Positions 30,901 to 41,620 of a stretch of DNA of 64,000 bases are shown here, piece after piece. The stretch spans positions 8,431,107 to 8,495,106 of the forward strand of contig OX030964.1 of the NCBI GenBank assembly GCA_943735955.1, given 5' to 3'. The notes beneath the pieces were generated by a model. It made no database searches. It saw nothing but the letters and a program-made list of their open reading frames with translations, and had not been told where the DNA came from. Each line of letters opens with the position of its first letter. The first letter of the stretch is position 1. Made by a program: the position numbers and the translations under genes. This DNA comes from Piscicola geometra. Its lineage: Eukaryota; Annelida; Clitellata; Hirudinida; Piscicolidae.

Positions 30901-32057
30901 TGTCGAACTGTTTGATAAGCCTAACCTGCAATTCAGGACTGACACGTGTCGGACTGTCTGATGAGCCTAACCTGCATGTCAGGACTGACACGTGTCGAAC
31001 TGTTTGATAAGCCTAACCTGCAATTCAGGACTGACACGTGTCGGACTGTTTGATAAGCCTAACCTGCAATTCAGGACTGACACCTGTCGGACTGTCTGAT
31101 AAGCCTAACCTGCAATTCAGGACTGACACGTGTCGGACTGTCTGATAAGCCTAACCTGCAATTCAGGACTGACACCTGTCGGACTGTCTGATAAGCCTAA
31201 CCTGCAATTCAGGACTGACACCTGTCGAACTGTTTGATAAGCCTAACCTGCAATTCAGGACTGACACGTGTCGGACTGTCTGATGAGCCTAACCTGCAAT
31301 TCAGGACTGACACGTGTCGGACTGTCTGATAAGCCTAACCTGCAATTCAGGACTGACACGTGTCGGACTGTCTAATGAGCCTAACCTGCAATTCAGGACT
31401 GACACCTGTCGGACTGTTTGATAAGCCTAACCTGCAATTCAGGACTGACACCTGTCGGACTGTCCGATAAGCCTAACCTGCAATTCAGGACTGACACGTG
31501 TCGGACTGTCTGATAAGCCTAACCTGCAATTCAGGACTGACACGTGTCGAACTGTTTGATAAGCCTAACCTGCAATTCAGGACTGACACGTGTCGGACTT
31601 TCTGATAAGCCTAACCTGCAATTCAGGACTGACACGTGTCGAACTGTCTGATAAGCCTAACCTGCAATTCAGGACTGACACCTGTCGAACTGTTTGATAA
31701 GCCTAACCTGCAATTCAGGACTGACACGTGTCGGACTGTCTGATAAGCCTAACCTGCAATTCAGGACTGACACGTGTCGGACTGTCTGATAAGCCTAACC
31801 TGCAATTCAGGACTGACACGTGTCGAACTGTCTGATAAGCCTAACCTGCAATTCAGGACTGACACGTGTCGGACTGTCTGATAAGCCTAACCTGCAATTC
31901 AGGACTGACACGTGTCGGACTGTCTGATAAGCCTAACCTGCAATTCAGGACTGACACGTGTCGGACTGTCTGATAAGCCTAACCTGCAATTCAGGACTGA
32001 CACGTGTCGAACTGTCTGATAAGCCTAACCTGCAATTCAGGACTGACACCTGTCGGA
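9901..32057. repeat. 22.2-kb satellite array of a 46-bp unit (about 481 copies)
   Basis: The unit starts CCTAACCTGCAATTCAGG, continues ACTGACACGTGTC, then GGACTGTCTGATAAG. The phase marker AACCTGCAATTCAGGACTGA is at 9901 and at 31981, exactly 480 x 46 bp apart, so there is no net insertion or deletion. Variation is almost all base substitution: CACGTG or CACCTG, CGGACTGTC or CGAACTGTT, GATAAG or GATGAG. Rare variants recur at fixed distances (18, 34, 37 and 92 units), showing nested duplications. Because 46 is not a multiple of three, no frame stays open. The array lies between the convergent 3' ends of the AP1S gene and INPP5A. Confidence 0.98.
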
Positions 32058-32240
32058 GGAATTGGGACGCAGAGGATATTTATTGAATCGTTGAATACTC
32101 CGATGACCAAGTAGCAGCAGCTGTGGTGCAGTGGCAGCTGTGGTGCAGTGGCAGCTGTGGTGCAGTGGAGCGCTATGAAAGTCGAAATGACTTCAAAAAT
32201 AGAAGAGTGGATGGAAGCATTGTGGATGATCTGTGTGTGT

Positions 32241-32287
<47 letters not shown>

Positions 32288-33060
32288 GGACAAAAGTGGA
32301 GGAAATGGCAGGAGTGAAGGAAGAAAGGAAGAAGGCATCAGAAGCGTACATGCAGGCAAGTGCACGTGTGGAGTCTTCCCTTCATTCAGAATCACGCTGC
32401 AGAGGTAACGATGGTGGTGGTGATGATGATTCTGGCCAAAGGATAAGGTGGTGGTGATGATGATTCTGGCCAACGGATGAGGTGGTGGTGATGATGATTC
32501 TGGCCAAAGGATGAGGTGGTGGTGATGATGATTCTGGCCAAAGGATGAGGTGGTGATGATGATGATTCTGAACAAAGGATGAGGTGGTGATGATGATGAT
32601 TATGGCCAAATAGTACGGCAAGGACATCAAGTGAGCAGCGGAATCACCTAGCAAGCCACATGCGCCCAAGATTGTATGCAAAGCGTATGTGTGTGTACAT
32701 GTGCATGTGCGTGTGTGCAAACATGGACGTATGCACGTGTGCACTGGAGGAATAAACGTTCGGAGGGATGACTGGCTAGGGATGGATGAGACATGGTTGA
32801 GTATACACTGTCACAACTTGCACACCTACAACTACTACAACTTGCACACCCACAACTTGCACACCTACAACTACTACAGCTACTACAGCTACTACAACTA
32901 ATACAACTACTGCAAGGCAGGTGTGAACACGTGCGTGCAACTATGAAACGAAACTAGGTGCTAGAGGAGGAAGGGAAGGTGGTGGAGTGATGATGATGAT
33001 GATGAGGTATGTAAATCTTCGTTGAATCATATGAACTCATTGTCAAGCAAAGTGATTTAT
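32058..33060. repeat. Right flank of the satellite with several small tandem repeats
   Basis: It contains three copies of a GCAGTGGCAGCTGTGGT unit (32118-32170), a (TA)n run (32243-32284), five copies of a roughly 33-bp unit containing GATTCTGGCCAAAGGATGAGG (32405-32615) and an ACTACAACTTGCACACC repeat (32815-32910). No gene was recognised. Confidence 0.8.
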
Positions 33061-33065
33061 AATGA

Positions 33066-33630
33066 TGCAACAACAACTCCTCCACACAGCAACACCATAC
33101 TCCTCCAAACAACAGCAACAACAACCCCTCCACACAGCAACAACAACCCCTCCACACAGCAACAACAACCCTTCCACACAACAACAACAACCCCTCCACA
33201 CAGCAACAACAACCCCTCCACACAGCAACAACAACCCCTCCACACAACAACAACAACCCCTCCACACAACAACAACAACCCCTCCACACAGCAACAACAA
33301 CCCCTCCACACAGCAACAACAACTCCTCCAAACAACAACAACAACCCCTCCACACAGCAACAACAACCCCTCCACACAGCAACAACAACCCCTCCACACA
33401 GCAACAACAACCCCTCCAAACAACAACAATAATCCCTCCACACAGCAACAACAACCCCTCCAAACAACAACAACAATCCCTCCACACAGCAACAACAACC
33501 CCTCCAAACAACAACAACAATCCCTCCACACAGCAACAACAACCCCTCCAAACAACAACAACTCCTCAAAACAACAAAAACAACCCCTCCACACAGCAAC
33601 AACAACTCCTCCAAACAACAACATCAACAA
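33066..33630. repeat. AACAACAACCCCTCCACACAGC minisatellite
   Basis: About 28 imperfect copies of a 19-22 bp unit. Open frames on both strands (Pro/Thr/Gln/Asn or Val/Cys/Leu-rich) follow from the repeat and are not supported as genes. Confidence 0.9.
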
Positions 33631-33638
33631 CATCCCCA

Positions 33639-34417
33639 TCACACGGAAGTCTCCTTGTAAGAGTGGAGGCTGTCTCTGGAGAGTCGTTTTCTGCTATTGT
33701 TGTTCCTATTGTTGTTGTTGTTGTTGTTGTTGTTGTTATTGTTGTTGTTGACATTGACACTGCTAATATTGTTGTTGTTTCCATCTGTAATTACATCATT
33801 TTTGTTAGTGTTGTCGATGTTGTTGTTGTTCTGAGTATCGTCATCATCATCATCATCGTCAATGTTGGTTGACATCTTCCCATTGTTATAATAATTATTA
33901 TTATCATTAATGTTGTTGTCGTCGTCGTTGTTGTTGTAGTAGGGGTCTGAGGGGAGGTTGTAGCAGCAGGAGTGATGACTCATGCAAGAGTAGTAGCCCC
34001 TCTTGCCAACGAAACTATCATCATCAACACCAACGTCATCGTTATCACAACCATTATTATTATTGTTGTTGTTATTGATGTAGTGGAGGTTGTTGCTAAG
34101 GTGGGGATGGTGGGGGTGTTGAGGGCAGGGGTGGTGGTCGGTGAGGACGAGGGTGGAGGAGGAAGAGGAGGGGGAGGAGGGGGAGGGGAAGGAGGAGGGG
34201 GAGATGCGAGTGTTCATCATTGACTCGATCAACCTCCTCAACTCCTTGCTGCTTAACCTTGACAACGACGATGAAGTCGGTGATGATGATGATAGCAGTG
34301 CTGCTGGTGATGATGGCGATAACAGTGATGGTGGTGATGATGATAGCAGTGGTGATGATGATGATGCTTGCTTAAAAAGGGCTTGAGATTTCGGCAAGTA
34401 GCTATTCTGGCTGAGAT
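33639..34417 (-). CDS. Unassigned Ser/Asn/Asp-rich ORF, possible exon
   Basis: A minus-strand open frame preceded by an ACTCACAG acceptor at 34418 encodes about 259 residues. It has Ser-Pro-rich blocks, a segment LSSKELRRLIESMMN, a Cys/His/Tyr patch (GYYSCMSHHSCCYN), long Asn runs, and ends RKRLSRDSLHSYKETSV-stop. No domain was recognised. It lies about 0.6 kb downstream of the INPP5A stop on the same strand. It could be an alternative terminal exon of INPP5A, an exon of another gene, or chance open frame in low-complexity DNA. The ETSV end has the form of a class I PDZ ligand. Confidence 0.3.
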
Positions 34418-34419
34418 CT

Positions 34420-35031
34420 GTGAGTGTTGTTGTTGGTGGTGTTGTTGGTGTTGTTGTTGGTGATGTTGGTGTTGTTGTTGGTGCTAGGCAGTGTATTTTA
34501 AATGTGTTGCCAATTTATAGAAATAAAGTATTTTGTGAGAACATCACTACTGAATAAACTATATCCACCGCCACTCCATCCACCACCACTCCATCCACCG
34601 CCACTCCATCACCACCACTCCATCACCACCACTCCATCCACCATCACTCCATCCACCATCACTCCATCCACCACCACTCCATCACTCCATCCACCACCAC
34701 ATGGCACTACACTACAGCAACAAAAGTCAACAAAATGAAGCAGTGATTGGTTGGGTTAGCAGAGTGTATCAACTCCAATCAAATCAACTCCAATCAAATC
34801 AACTCCAATAAAATCATTGTCAATCAAATCAACTCCAATCAAATCAACTCCAATCAAATCAACTCCAATCAAATCAACTCCAATCAAATCATTGCCAACC
34901 AAAACATAAGCATAACGAAAGAATAAAAACATAGGTCTTAACCAAGGCACATTTCTTGAAGTGACAGCTACCAAATCATCATTATTAATATTATAACAAT
35001 TATTATTCTTATTAATTTTATTATTATTATT
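34420..35031. repeat. Simple repeats downstream of the INPP5A stop
   Basis: Holds a GTTGTTGGTGGTGTT tract (34425-34485), a CCACCACTCCATC repeat (34563-34690), a 15-bp AATCAAATCAACTCC repeat (34765-34895) and AT-rich sequence that, on the minus strand, offers AATAAA signals right after the INPP5A stop. It is probably INPP5A 3' untranslated sequence in part. Confidence 0.75.
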
Positions 35032-35175
35032 TTATTGCAGAATACAATTCTTTCTTTCTCCCTTCCTAACTTGAGCATCATTATCAGCACCACCAACGAC
35101 ATCACTATCATCAACACTACTTCCCTTCTCCCTTCTCATCCTTCTCATTACCCTTTCGAAGAGCTTCTTATTGTT

Positions 35176-35207
<32 letters not shown>

Positions 35208-35299
35208 GTTTCTTTTTGTTGGTGGCATGGCTGGAACACGAGGGAGCGAGGTTGTTACTCAGATCCTTCGCTTCAAAAGTACTCTTCTTCTTCTTCTTC

Positions 35300-35330
<31 letters not shown>

Positions 35331-38300
35331 CATTATTATCATTATTATCATTATTATTATTAGTAATGTTGAAGCTGGTAGTGGTGGTGGCTGCAGGCTT
35401 CAGGGAGATGGCGTTCTTGCTGGAGGATGTGGAAGCACTGATGCTAGCATCGACAGCAGCAACAGTGGTAGTAGCAGCAGTAGCAGTGTTAACAAGAACA
35501 AGAGTTGTGATATTAGTAGTAAGAGAGGTAGTAGTAGTAGTAGTAGTTAAGGAGGTAGTGATAGTAGTAGTAGTAGTTAAGGAGGTACTGATAGTAGTAG
35601 TAGTAGTTAAGGAGGTAGTGATAGTAGTAGTAATAGGGGAAGCTTCATGGCTGCAAGAAACATGTTCGCTTTTAGAGAGACTTTTCTTACGCTTTTTGGC
35701 CGACTCTTGACTCCACAACCCCCTCACCTTGCATTCTGTCCACCCTGCTCCTCCCCCTCCTGCACAACCCCCCTTGACAGCACCCTCCCTCTCCCCCTTT
35801 TCCACCTCCACCTCCTCCTCCTCCTCCTCATCACTCTCCGAGTCACTGCGGTGCCTGAAGCGCCTCATGTACTTGAGGATGGCATCGGAACGGAGGACTG
35901 TCGAGACGACCTGCTTGAAGGACTTGCAGGAACGGGAGGAGAGCTGGCCTGCTGCCTTCTTGCTTGAGAGTTTGGTCGGTGTGGTGGGAGTGGTGGGGGT
36001 GGTGGGGGTGGTGTTGGATGAAGAGGCACTTCTGCTTGCGACATCAAGGCTCAGAGAAGTTGCACTCTCTCCCTTCTTGGCCTCCTTCTCTCCTCCCACC
36101 TTGCCACTCCTCAACGCCTCCAACACGCCACTCAACTGGCCAGCAGTAGCAGCAGCAGTAGTATCATCATCAGCCGCAGTAGCACGAACATCATCATCAG
36201 GAGTCTTCTTGAGGGATCGTCTGAACTCCTCGGTGACCAACTCTTCGTGCTCGAAGGTGATGTCGTGGTGGTAGCTGACGTCAGCATCCTGTCGCAACAG
36301 CCTCCCATTCACCGACACCTGCCTCACCACATCTTCCTCATCATCATCAACACCCTCCTTCTCATCATCATCATCACCCACTTTGGCAATGGGAACATTG
36401 TCATAGAAGCTATCAATAGATTTGTTATTGTTGTTGTTATTGACATTTGTATTCTTCTTATTCGCGCGAATCGATTGGCAATCACTATCATGCGGGAGAA
36501 CTGAGGAGGCCTTAGTGAGGAGGAGGTTGCTAAGGTTGCCTACGACACCATGACAACCTTTGTGGAAGGCCCGCTTCAGTCGCAGTCGCAGGTAGATCGG
36601 CTGTGGTCAGTGGTGGTTGGGTGGATGGGTGGTGGTGCGGTTGATGATGATGATGATTATTGGGATAGTAATGATGGTGGTGATGATGATGAGAAACGTG
36701 GTGGTGATGATGATCAAACCTTATGGTCCCCCATGCAAATGTCCGTTCCAATCATCTTGTACTCTGGATCGAAGGTCTGTTGGGTGCGAGTGGTCAGTGT
36801 GCTTAGTTGCGTGGAGCTGAATCTGCCTTTCCTAACAAGCACCCTCCCTCTTATAGCAACAACCCCCCCTCCCCAAAAAGCACATACGTCATCAATGAGG
36901 TCAACAGCGTCATGTGACATCATGACACGGTCACACCAGCCAGGACATCTGGTCTGCATGTAAGTGCGTGCCTCGTGCAATTCCTCGCTGAAGGGGTAAC
37001 TGTCGTGTGTTGGTTAGTCGTGTGTTGGTTAGTCGTGTCGTGTGTTGATTAGTCGTGTCGTGTGTTGGTTAGTCGTGTCATGTGTTGGTTAGTTGTGTCA
37101 TGTGTTAGTTAGTCGTGTCGTGTGTTGGTTAGTCGTGTCATGTGTTGGTAACTGTCGTGTCGTGTGTTGGTTAGTCGTGTCGTGTGTTGGTTAGTCGTGT
37201 CGTGTGTTGGTAACTGTCGTGTGTTGGTTAGTCGTGTCGTGTGTTGGTTAGTCGTGTCATGTGTTGGTAACTGTCGTGTGTTGGTTAGTCGTGTCATGTG
37301 TTGGTTAGTTGTGTCGTGTGTTGGTTAGTCGTGTCATGTGTTGGTAACTGTCGTGTGTTGGTTAGTCGTGTCGTGTGTTGGTTAGTCGTGTCGTGTGTTG
37401 GTTAGTCGTGTCGTGTGTTGGTTAGTCGTGTCGTGTGTTGGTAACTGTCGTGTGTTGGTTAGTCGTGTCATGTGTTGGTTAGTTGTGTCATGTGTTGGTT
37501 AGTCGTGTCGTGTGTTGGTTAGTCGTGTCATGTGTTGGTTAGTCGTGTTATGTGTTGGTTAGTCGTGTCATGTGTTGGTTAGTCGTGTTATGTGTTGGTT
37601 AGTCGTGTCATGTGTTGGTTAGTTGTGTCATGTGTTGGTTAGTTGTGTCATGTGTTGGTTAGTCGTGTCATGTGTTGGTTAGTCGTGTCGTGTGTTGGTT
37701 AGTCGTGTCATGTGTTGGTTAGTCGTGTCATGTGTTGGTTAGTCGTGTCATGTGTTGGTTAGTTGTGTCATGTGTTGGTTAGTCGTGTCGTGTGTTGGTT
37801 AGTCGTGTCATGTGTTGGTTAGCCGTGTCGTGCGTTGGTTAGTCGTGTCATGTGTTGGTTAGTCGTGTCATGTGTTGGTTAGTTGTGTCATGTGTTGGTT
37901 AGTCGTGTCATGTGTTGGTAACTGTCGTGTCATGTGTTGGTTAGTCGTGTCATGTGTTGGTTAGTCGTGTCATGTGTTGGTTAGTCGTGTCATGTGTTGG
38001 TTAGTCGTGTCATGTGTTGGTTAGTTGTGTCATGTGTTGGTTAGTCGTGTCATGTGTTGGTTAGTCGTGTCGTGTGTTGGTTAGTCGTGTCATGTGTTGG
38101 TTAGTCGTGTCATGTGTTGGTTAGTCGTGTCATGTGTTGGTTAGTCGTGTCGTGTGTTGGTTAGTCGTGTCATGTGTTGGTTAGTCGTGTCATGTGTTGT
38201 TTAGTCGTGTCATGTGTTGGTTAGTCGTGTCATGTGTTGGTTAGTCGTGTCATGTGTTGGTTATTCGTGTCGTGTGTTGGTTAGTCGTGTCATGTGTTGG

Positions 38301-41300
38301 TTAGTTGTGTCATGTGTTGGTTAGTCGTGTCATGTGTTGGTAACTGTCGTGTCATGTGTTGGTTAGTCGTGTCATGTGTTGGTTAGTCGTGTCATGTGTT
38401 GGTTAGTCGTGTCATGTGTTGGTTAGTCGTGTCGTGTGTTGGTTAGTCGTGTCATGTGTTGGTTAGTCGTGTCATGTGTTGGTTAGTCGTGTCATGTGTT
38501 GGTTAATCGTGTCATGTGTTGGTTAGTCGTGTCATGTGTTGGTTAGTCGTGTCGTGTGTTGGTTAGTCGTGTCATGTGTTGGTTAGTCGTGTCATGTGTT
38601 GGTTAGTCGTGTCATGTGTTGGTTAGTCGTGTCATGTGTTGGTTAGTCGTGTCATGTGTTGGTTAGTCGTGTCATGTGTTGGTTAGTCGTGTCGTGTGTG
38701 GTTAGTCGTGTCATGTGTTGGTTAGTCGTGTCGTGTGTGGTTAGTTGTGGTTGTGTGGTTAGTTGTGGTTGTGTGGTTAGTTGTGGTTGTGTGGTTAGTT
38801 GTGGTTGTGTGGTTAGTTGTGGTTGTGTGGTTAGTTGTGGTTGTGTGGTTAGTTGTGGTTGTGTGGTTAGTTGTGGCTGTGTGGTTAGTTGTGGTGGTGT
38901 GGTTAGTTGTGGCTGTGTGGTTAGTTGTGGTGGTGTGGTTAGTTGTGGTTAGTTGTGGTGGTGTGGTTAGTTGTGGCTGTGTGGTTAGTTTTGGTTGTGT
39001 GGTTAGTTGTGGTTGTGTGGTTAGTTGTGGCTGTGTGGTTAGTTGTGGTTGTGTGGTTAGTTGTGGTTGTGTGGTTAGTTGTGGTGGTGTGGTTAGTTGT
39101 GGCTGTGTGGTTAGTTGTGGTTGTGTAGTTAGTTGTGGTTGTGTAGTTAGTTGTGGTTGTGTGGTTAGTTGTGGCTGTGTGGTTAGTTGTGGTTGTGTGG
39201 TTAGTTGTGGTTGTGTGGTTAGTTGTGGTTGTGTGGTTAGTTGTGGTTGTGTAGTTAGTTGTGGTTGTGTGGTTAGTTGTGGTTGTGTGGTTAGTTGTGG
39301 TTGTGTAGTTAGTTGTGGTTGTGTGGTTAGTTGTGGCTGTGTGGTTAGTTGTGGCTGTGTGGTTAGTTGTGGCTGTGTGGTTAGTTGTGGTTGTGTGGTT
39401 AGTTGTGGTTGTGTAGTTAGTTGTGGTTGTGTTGGTTAGTCGTGTCGTGTGTGGTTAGTTGTGGTTGTGTGGTTAGTTGTGGTTGTGTGGTTAGTTGTGG
39501 TTGTGTGGTTAGTTGTGGTTGTGTAGTAAGTTGTGGTTGTGTGGTTAGTTGTGGTTGTGTGGTTAGTTGTGGTTGTGTAGTTAGTTGTGGTTGTGTGGTT
39601 AGTTGTGGCTGTGTGGTTAGTTGTGGCTGTGTGGTTAGTTGTGGTTGTGTGGTTAGTTGTGGTGGTGTGGTTAGTTGTGGCTGTGTGGTTAGTTGTGGTT
39701 GTGTAGTTAGTTGTGGTTGTGTAGTTAGTTGTGGTTGTGTGGTTAGTTGTGGCTGTGTGGTTAGTTGTGGTGGTGTGGTTAGTTGTGGTTGTGTGGTTAG
39801 TTGTGGTTGTGTGGTTAGTTGTGGTTGTGTGGTTAGTTGTGGCTGTGTGGTTAGTTGTGGTTGTGTGGTTAGTTGTGGTTGTGTGGTTAGTTGTGGTGGT
39901 GTGGTTAGTTGTGGCTGTGTGGTTAGTTGTGGTTGTGTGGTTAGTTGTGGTTGTGTGGTTAGTTGTGGTTGTGTGGTTAGTTGTGGTTGTGTGGTTAGTT
40001 GTGGTTGTGTGGTTAGTTGTGGTGGTGGTGTAGTGATGGCGCTGTTGTTGTGGCGTGGTTGCAGGCGTGGTTGCATGCGTGGTTGCAGGGGTGGTAGCGA
40101 CTGGCAAGGCACACCTGGGGAAGAAGGTGATTGGAAACTCAAACAAACGGTCCTCGAACTCCAGTCCCTCTGCGTCGTACTTGCGGAACTGTCATCATCA
40201 TCATCCTCGTCATCATCATCTCCATCATTCTCACCATCATCATCATCAACACCATTATCATCATCCTCCTCCTCATCATCATCATCATCACCTGCATGAC
40301 GCGTGGATATGCAAACAGCTGCTTGGCCTCCTTGTGTACAAACTCTTTCTTGCCCACCTTCAGCACCACCTGACCATCCAATCCAGGTGATTATTGATTC
40401 ATTCTTAATTGGTCGCCTAATTAGACAAATGAATGTTCCTAATTGGATAATTAAGAGGGTGCTGATTGTAGTAGGACTGACGTCAGTGTCGTCTTTGAAG
40501 AGGACGCTGGACACTTCGTTCTTCTTGCCTTGCAGCCTCTCCTCCGTCAGACCTGCCGTCAAGTCCTGTGGCGTTCAGGTGCTTGTGGTGGTGCTTGTGC
40601 TTGTGGTGGTGCTTGTGCTTGAGGTGGTGCTTGTGGTTAAGGTGCTTGTGCTTGAGGTGGTGCTTGTGGTTAAGGTGCTTGTGGTGGTGGTTGTGCTTGT
40701 GGTGGTGCTTGTGGTTAAGGTGCTTGTGGTGGTGGTTGTGCTTGTGGTGGTGCTTGTGGTTAAGGTGCTTGTGGTGGTGCTTGTGGTTAAGGTGGTTGTA
40801 GTGGTGCTTGTGGTTAAGGTGGTTGAGATGGTGGTTAATGTGGTGATTGTGGTTGAGGTTGTGGTTAAGGTGGTGGTTGTGGTTAAGGTGGTGGTTGTGG
40901 TTAAAGTGGTGGTTGTGGTTGAGGTGGTGGTTGTGGTTGAGGTGGTGCTTGTGGTTGAGGTGGTGTTTGATGTGGTGCTTGTGGTTGAGGTTGTGGTTGA
41001 AGTGGTGGTTGTGGTTGAGTGGTGGTGTGAGAACTAAACATTAAAAACAACAACAACAACAACAACAACAAGAGCACAAACGCACGTGAACCAGGGCGGA
41101 CAAGTCAAGGCGGAAGTTGTAGTCTCCAAAGAGGATGAACGGGAGGCAGCCATGGTCGTCTGTCTGCAGTCTGTTGTTCATTTGGTGTGGTCAAGTGTGG
41201 TTAAGTCTGGTGTGGTTAAGTGTGGTGTGGTGTGGTGTGCTTAAGTGTGGTGTGGTCAAGTGTGGTTAAGTGTGGTGTGGTGTAGTTGAGTGTGGTGTGG

Positions 41301-41587
41301 TGTGGTTAAGTGTGGTTAAGTGTGGTGTGGTTGAGTGTGGTGTGGTGTGGTTAAGTGTGGTTAAGTGTGGTGTGGTTAAGTGTGGTGTGGTGTGGTGTGG
41401 TGTGGTTAAGTGTGGTGTGGTTAAGTGTGGTTAAGTGTGGTGTGGTTAAGTGTGGTGTGGTGTGGTCAGGTGTGCTTTGGTGAGATGTAGCGTTTTGGCG
41501 CACACGAACACCTGTACTCACCTGTTGATGCTGTAAGCCATCGCCTTCTCCCTGTGCACGCGATATGTGGACGGACTCTGAAGGGGT

Positions 41588-41620
<33 letters not shown>

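Noticed and set aside
9901..32057. CRISPR array
   Set aside because: Units are contiguous 46-bp repeats with no unique spacers, in a eukaryotic genome and without cas genes.
38735..40562. Plus- and minus-strand ORFs of 234-381 residues across the 18-bp array
   Set aside because: The unit length is a multiple of three, so frames cannot close. Genuine INPP5A exons border the array in the minus direction.
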